Of a DNA stretch of 64,000 nt, positions 59,506 through 64,000 are shown one piece after another; positions within the stretch are counted from its first letter, which is position 1, and each line of letters starts with the position of its first letter. This DNA is from Linepithema humile (lineage: Eukaryota > Arthropoda > Insecta > Hymenoptera > Formicidae), in assembly GCF_040581485.1 (NCBI RefSeq), contig NC_090133.1, positions 10,044,001 to 10,108,000 on the forward strand, in the 5' to 3' direction. Under the pieces are notes generated by a model. It worked only from the letters and a program-made list of their open reading frames with translations, did no database searches and had not been told where the DNA came from. The position numbers and the translations under genes were made by a program.

Positions 59506-60449
59506 GTTTTATCTTTTTTTAAAATAGAAAAAAACATGTAATTTTTAAATTTTTTTTGCCTCAGGATGTATTCGACCTATTACTGTTCTTCCTAAAACTG
59601 ATATCGCTCTGGTGTTTTTATTTTTACGACCACTCCATTTTTGAAAATGATGTTTGCTTATAGATTTTAATATAAATGCTTTGCATTTTGGATAGGTATG
59701 CAGTATATAATTAGAAATATAATTTATTAGACACTTCTTTAAAACGCTTCTCTATAAGAAATTCTCTATCATTAAGTGTATTGTATACGTTGTATATAAA
59801 ATATTGTAAATTGTTGGCTTGTAAATTGTTGGCTGATGCGATGTAAAATTCTTTTCTGCCAGTCTCTCAACGTAGGCATAGAAAATTCAACCTTCCGTAA
59901 ATTTTGCGTTAATTTCTGAGGTGGCGATCGGTTGGTGTAAGTTGTTGTAGCAAGATATAAAATTAAATTCTGAATTTGATTTATACTGGCTTCTTGATTT
60001 CTTTTTTACGCACTGCGCGTTGTATGTTACTTAGATTGCTCACAAAATACTCGAATTTCTATGACGGTCTTGTAAATTGTTGACTGATGCGATGTAAAAT
60101 TCTTTTCTGCCAGTTTCTCAACGTAGGCATAGAGAATTCAAATTTCCGTAAATTTTGCATTAATTTCTGAGGTAGCAATCAGTTGGTATAAGTTGTTGTA
60201 GCAAGATATCGTAAAATTAAATTCTGAATTCGGTTTATACTGGCTTCTTGATTTCTTTTTTACGCACTGCGCGTTGTATGTTACTTAGATTGCTCGGACT
60301 ACGAGTTCTCTCGCAGGGGATCGGACATTCGCTGGCAAGCAGCGAACAGGATCTGGTGTCAAGGCGTACAGCCGGGTCTCTTTTATACCCGGCTGCCGGC
60401 CGACTGACTTAGGATTGGCAAGCATCGGCGGTCTAACCGGCGGACCTCC
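59506..60449. other. Unassigned DNA with a 254-bp tandem duplication
   Basis: 59817-60042 and 60071-60297 are two copies of one sequence (CTTGTAAATTGTTG ... CTTAGATTGCTC) at a 254-bp offset with scattered changes. On the minus strand short frames such as FSMPTLRNWQKRILHRIS recur in one copy but are interrupted in the other. A TATA-like TTTTATACCCGG at 60379 lies in a GC-rich patch that may be the end of another retroelement. No family assigned. Confidence 0.4.
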
Positions 60450-60751
60450 TGTTAGAATAGTAATTCCATTTGCCAATAGATGCCAATGGTCATGCTGTCG
60501 TTTCCACTAATTATATTTTATTTATCTGTTACCATGGCAGCGGCCATGTTTCTTTCTTTTGTTCTTCGCTTCTTCACGTAATTCTTACTTACAGTCGCAA
60601 TCACTACAATATATAAAGTTCATACTCTCTTTATACTTTTCACGACATTATTCGAGGAATAAATATATTTTCTAAAGTGTATTTATCATAAAGCTCCAGT
60701 GTGTCTTTATTTGCTCATCCAGTGCGTACAGAAATTAAGTAATTGCCCAAT
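60450..60751 (+). mobile_element. 5' LTR of the Copia element
   Basis: Begins TGTTAGAATAG and ends just before the primer-binding site. It contains TATAAA (60612-60617) and AATAAA (60658-60663) in the expected order. The exact 3' border is uncertain by a few bases. Confidence 0.65.
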
Positions 60752-60752
60752 A

Positions 60753-60765
60753 GGTTATGGGCCAG
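60753..60765 (+). other. Primer-binding site, half-tRNA type
   Basis: GGTTATGGGCCAG directly after the LTR. Insect copia elements prime from an internal half of initiator tRNA-Met with nearly this sequence. Confidence 0.6.
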
Positions 60766-60783
60766 CAGCGTCGAGCAAATAAA

Positions 60784-60926
60784 GGGCTTGTTCGTTTTAG
60801 CTACACTGGGGCTGCTCTGGGTCTGCTCTACCCAGGATAATACAGGACAGATAAATAGTTTGTCCTGTATTATCTTGTTTAGAGCAGACCCAGAGCTGCC
60901 CCAGTGCAGCTAAAACGAACAAGCCC
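60784..60926. mobile_element. 143-bp near-palindromic PIF/Harbinger-like MITE, copy 4
   Basis: Same family as at 32563, with duplication AAA (60781-60783, 60927-60929). It sits in the leader of the Copia element, between primer-binding site and gag, 30 bp before the start codon. Confidence 0.75.
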
Positions 60927-60956
60927 AAAGTTTCTACGAGATTTCGGATAAGTAAG

Positions 60957-63900
60957 ATGTCGGTCGTATTGGATGAAAACAGCTCAAAATATCAAGTAAA
61001 GTTACTTGATGATACGAATTATTTTAATTGGAGTTTCCGCATGGAAACGATTCTCCAACACAAGGACTTGTGGACAGCAATTACGGAAGTTAAACCACAA
61101 GATGCAGCGTTGGCCGCGGCATGGGAAAAGAAAAATGCGGCTGCTGTTACATGTATTCGATTGTCAGTGGATGACAACCAAATCAAGCACATTCGTGGAA
61201 TTGATACGGCCAAAGACTCGTGGAGAGCATTGAAAGAGATACATGAGCGAGATACTCCAGGTAACAAAATGCGATTATTGACAGAAATCGTCGGAAAACG
61301 TGCCAATGAGAATGACGACATTTTGGCACATGTGCATGCAATGACCGAGATGTTTCAGAAGCTGTTAGCACTCGGCAGTTTTGAACCGGAATTTATGTTG
61401 TGTGCAACATTGTTGAATTCTCTACCTAAAAGCTATGATGGACTTGTACTAGCAATTCAATCGCGACGTGAGGATGAAATCAACATCAACACAATAAAGA
61501 GTGTTATCATGGAGGAGTACCGTAGAAGATCAGCACGCGACAGTGCTGGGAATGCTGGAAATGGTGATGCAGCACTCAAGATAATCGCGAAAGGAAATCA
61601 AAAGGCGACAAATTCGGCAGTGAAGAAATTGACATGTCATTTTTGCAAGAAGCCGGGCCATTTCAAGCGTGACTGCCAAAAATATAACCGATGGAAGACG
61701 GATCATGGCAACAATGATGGTGGATCCAAGCACGGGGCAAATTGCATACAACAATTCAACGACAAAGGTGAGCTTTTATTTTTAGTCGGAAAGACTGATG
61801 GTTGGATTTTAGATTCAGGTGCAACGTGCCACATTGGTTGCAATCGAAGCGATTTCATCGAATTGGATGAGACACACGATGAAGTGATCACCATGGCAAA
61901 TGGTGATGAAGTTCAAGCGCTCGGAAGAGGGAAGGTCCGCCTGTACTTGACAAACGCAATTGGTGAATCATCACGGGTGTTGATGAATGAAGTATTATTC
62001 GTTCCGTCAATTGAAACGAACCTGGTATCAGTAAAGCGACTGACGGACATAGGATTTCGAGTAAACTTCAATGGAACAACGTGTGAAATTTGGTCTACAG
62101 ATGGCAGACGACAAGTCGGAGTTGGTGACATAAATGGAAACTTATACAAATTGAGAACGAGAATTTATCAGGTAAATGCTGTAGCGGACGAGCAGGGGCT
62201 ATGCATTCATGAGTGGCATCGAGTACTTGGCCACCGCGACATGAAGGCAATCAAGCAAGCTCCATCAATGGTTAATGGAATGAAGATCGTGGCTTGTGGG
62301 GCGGATTGCAAACGTGAATGCGAAATCTGCATAAAAAGGAAAATGACACGATTACCATTCCCGAAAGAGTCAGGAACAAAATCAACATCGGTTTTAGATC
62401 TAATCCACAGTGACGTTTGCGGACCTATGCAGACGACTACTGCTCGAGGTAAGCGGTACATCCTGACGTTTATTGATGATTTTTCAAAATACACAACGAT
62501 TTACTTGCTAAAAAAAAAATCAGAGGCTATTGAGAAATTCAAGGAATTCCACCAACTGACGCGGAATCAATTTGGATTTGGAATCAAGGCTCTTCGTAGC
62601 GATCGAGGAGGCGAGTACACGGGGACTGAATTTAATAAGTTTTTGCATAAGAACGGCATTAGGATACAACGATCGGCTCCAGATACACCTCAGCAAAACG
62701 GCGTTGCTGAAAGGAAAAACCGCACATTGGTCGAGATGGCACGATGTATGCTGTTTGATGCCAACCTCGAAAATTGTTTTTGGGGTGAGGCAGTTATAAC
62801 GGCAGGATTCATGCAGAACCGGTTACCATGGAAGGGATTGGACAAAACTCCATATGAATATTGGTTCAAACGGAAGCCAATGTATTCCAAAATAAAGCAT
62901 TTCGGGGCGAAATGCTTCGTGAAGGTGCAGAATGAACATCGGCAAAAACTCGACGCGAAAGCGGTCGAGGCAATATTGATGGGTCACGATATGGAATCTA
63001 AAGCATATCGCTGTTATGTACCATCAAAGCAAAAAGTCGTAATCTCAAGAGACGTCAGATTTGTTAACGACGCCATTGCTACGCCACCAAGAAGAAGGGA
63101 GAAGGATGGAAATATCATGGTAACCCCACCAAATGACCAAGTGGTCGAATTCAAAGACGAAGATCAACGGAATGAACCAGATTTAGAAAACGAGTCTACG
63201 GAATTGATTGAGCAAGAGAATATTGAAGGTGACCAGCTCAGACGCTCAAGAAGAGCAAATTTTGGTGTGCCACCAAAGCGGTATCACGACGTTCGTTTGG
63301 TAACCAACAGCGAGCCTTCATCGTATAACAACGCCGTCACATCAAAAGATGCAGAAAAATGGACTAAGGCAATGGAGGACGAGATCAATTCACTGAAGAA
63401 AAATGAAACATGGGAGCTTGTAGACCTGCCAGAGGGAAAGAACATCGTTGGATGTAAATGGGTCTACAAACTCAAAACGGACGCAGACGGAAAACTGCAA
63501 AAATACAAGGCGAGACTCGTGGCGCAAGGATTTAGTCAAAAATACGGAATTGACTATGATGAAGTATTTGCACCAGTGGCACGACAAACGACTTTCAGAA
63601 CATTGCTAGCAGTTGCGGCAAGCCGCAATATGAAAGTGCATCACTTCGATGCGAAAACGGCCTTCCTCAACGGTAAGCTTGAGGAGGAGATTTACATGAG
63701 ACAACCACCGGGTTTCGTGAAGAAAGATGAAGAGGCCAAGGTGTGCTTGTTGAAGAAAAGCATATATGGTTTGAAGCAGTCGGCACGAGTATGGAATCAA
63801 AAATTGCACAAACTATTGATCGGAGCAAACTTAAAACAGAGTAACGCTGACGATTGTTTGTACGTGCTCCAAAGAAACACTGAAATGACGTATGTGCTGG

Positions 63901-64000
63901 TATATGTCGATGACATACTGATGGCCAGCAACAATGAAAACTGCGTCAAGGTCTTACGCGCATCGTTGGAGAAACATTTCGCCATCCAGTATTTAGGAGA
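60957..64000 (+). CDS. Ty1/Copia gag-pol polyprotein, open to the window edge
   Basis: One uninterrupted frame of more than 1014 codons from the ATG at 60957. In order it encodes a gag-like part, a CCHC zinc knuckle (CHFCKKPGHFKRDC, from residue 227) and a protease (WILDSGATCH, about 283-292). The integrase follows with its HHCC region (from about 418), first catalytic D at about 486 (IHSDVCGPM), second D in LRSDRGGEY and E in NGVAERKN. The reverse transcriptase has KARLVAQGF and VYVDDIL (about 983). The RNase H end and 3' LTR lie beyond the window. The order protease-integrase-reverse transcriptase is diagnostic of Copia. No stop or frame change was found, even through a nine-A run at 62511-62519, so the copy is young or under selection. 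The start codon follows a MITE in the leader. Confidence 0.9.
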   Translation, partial: MSVVLDENSSKYQVKLLDDTNYFNWSFRMETILQHKDLWTAITEVKPQDAALAAAWEKKNAAAVTCIRLSVDDNQIKHIRGIDTAKDSWRALKEIHERDTPGNKMRLLTEIVGKRANENDDILAHVHAMTEMFQKLLALGSFEPEFMLCATLLNSLPKSYDGLVLAIQSRREDEININTIKSVIMEEYRRRSARDSAGNAGNGDAALKIIAKGNQKATNSAVKKLTCHFCKKPGHFKRDCQKYNRWKTDHGNNDGGSKHGANCIQQFNDKGELLFLVGKTDGWILDSGATCHIGCNRSDFIELDETHDEVITMANGDEVQALGRGKVRLYLTNAIGESSRVLMNEVLFVPSIETNLVSVKRLTDIGFRVNFNGTTCEIWSTDGRRQVGVGDINGNLYKLRTRIYQVNAVADEQGLCIHEWHRVLGHRDMKAIKQAPSMVNGMKIVACGADCKRECEICIKRKMTRLPFPKESGTKSTSVLDLIHSDVCGPMQTTTARGKRYILTFIDDFSKYTTIYLLKKKSEAIEKFKEFHQLTRNQFGFGIKALRSDRGGEYTGTEFNKFLHKNGIRIQRSAPDTPQQNGVAERKNRTLVEMARCMLFDANLENCFWGEAVITAGFMQNRLPWKGLDKTPYEYWFKRKPMYSKIKHFGAKCFVKVQNEHRQKLDAKAVEAILMGHDMESKAYRCYVPSKQKVVISRDVRFVNDAIATPPRRREKDGNIMVTPPNDQVVEFKDEDQRNEPDLENESTELIEQENIEGDQLRRSRRANFGVPPKRYHDVRLVTNSEPSSYNNAVTSKDAEKWTKAMEDEINSLKKNETWELVDLPEGKNIVGCKWVYKLKTDADGKLQKYKARLVAQGFSQKYGIDYDEVFAPVARQTTFRTLLAVAASRNMKVHHFDAKTAFLNGKLEEEIYMRQPPGFVKKDEEAKVCLLKKSIYGLKQSARVWNQKLHKLLIGANLKQSNADDCLYVLQRNTEMTYVLVYVDDILMASNNENCVKVLRASLEKHFAIQYLG

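Noticed and set aside
62572..62799. Alternative plus-strand frame inside the Copia polyprotein
   Set aside because: Out of frame with integrase, whose catalytic residues are all present in the main frame.

Overview
The window looks like a piece of an insect nuclear genome, most likely a hymenopteran and plausibly an ant. It is AT-rich, its genes have short GT-AG introns, and its proteins are recognisably insect: Domino, RAD51D, a small vitellogenin-N protein, METTL16 and Clueless. The species call is an inference from gene content and mobile-element style; no rRNA, tRNA or mitochondrial marker was found.

Positions 1-32500 are a gene-dense, fairly clean block. The 5' half of domino (minus strand) runs off the left edge. 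Its CpG-rich promoter near 8.4-8.9 kb is followed by RAD51D (plus), a two-intron secreted vitellogenin-N-like gene (minus, convergent with RAD51D), METTL16 (plus, divergent from the vitellogenin-like gene) and clueless (minus, 17 coding exons, first exon 5.7 kb upstream of the second). All exon joins given here keep the reading frame. They rest on reading splice sites and homology by eye.

Positions 32500-64000 are an accessory block made almost entirely of mobile DNA, much of it nested. There are PIF/Harbinger-like elements with 3-bp duplications, including four 143-bp near-palindromes and two 0.9-kb elements with a broken MADF-like ORF. There is a P-like element with an exact 8-bp duplication and an open THAP ORF, and a decayed P-type transposase interrupted by two other elements. 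hAT elements with 8-bp duplications, two LTR-like elements with an internal ORF, a broken Ty3/Gypsy pol and a Ty1/Copia element that is open to the right edge complete the set.

The most unusual object is the 3.2-kb array at 52.3-55.4 kb. Its minus strand is a decayed tandem of a 23-residue coding repeat (LSEDFIREFKDKVDW-type), still open for 134 codons at its right end and degraded into a 69-bp satellite with higher-order structure. It lies in an AT-rich island with other orphan ORF remnants, so an origin in a foreign, possibly viral, gene is worth testing.

Functionally the host genes are housekeeping: chromatin remodelling (Domino), recombination repair (RAD51D), RNA m6A methylation (METTL16) and mitochondrial mRNA regulation (Clueless). 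They do not form a pathway together; their order simply reflects insect gene neighbourhood.
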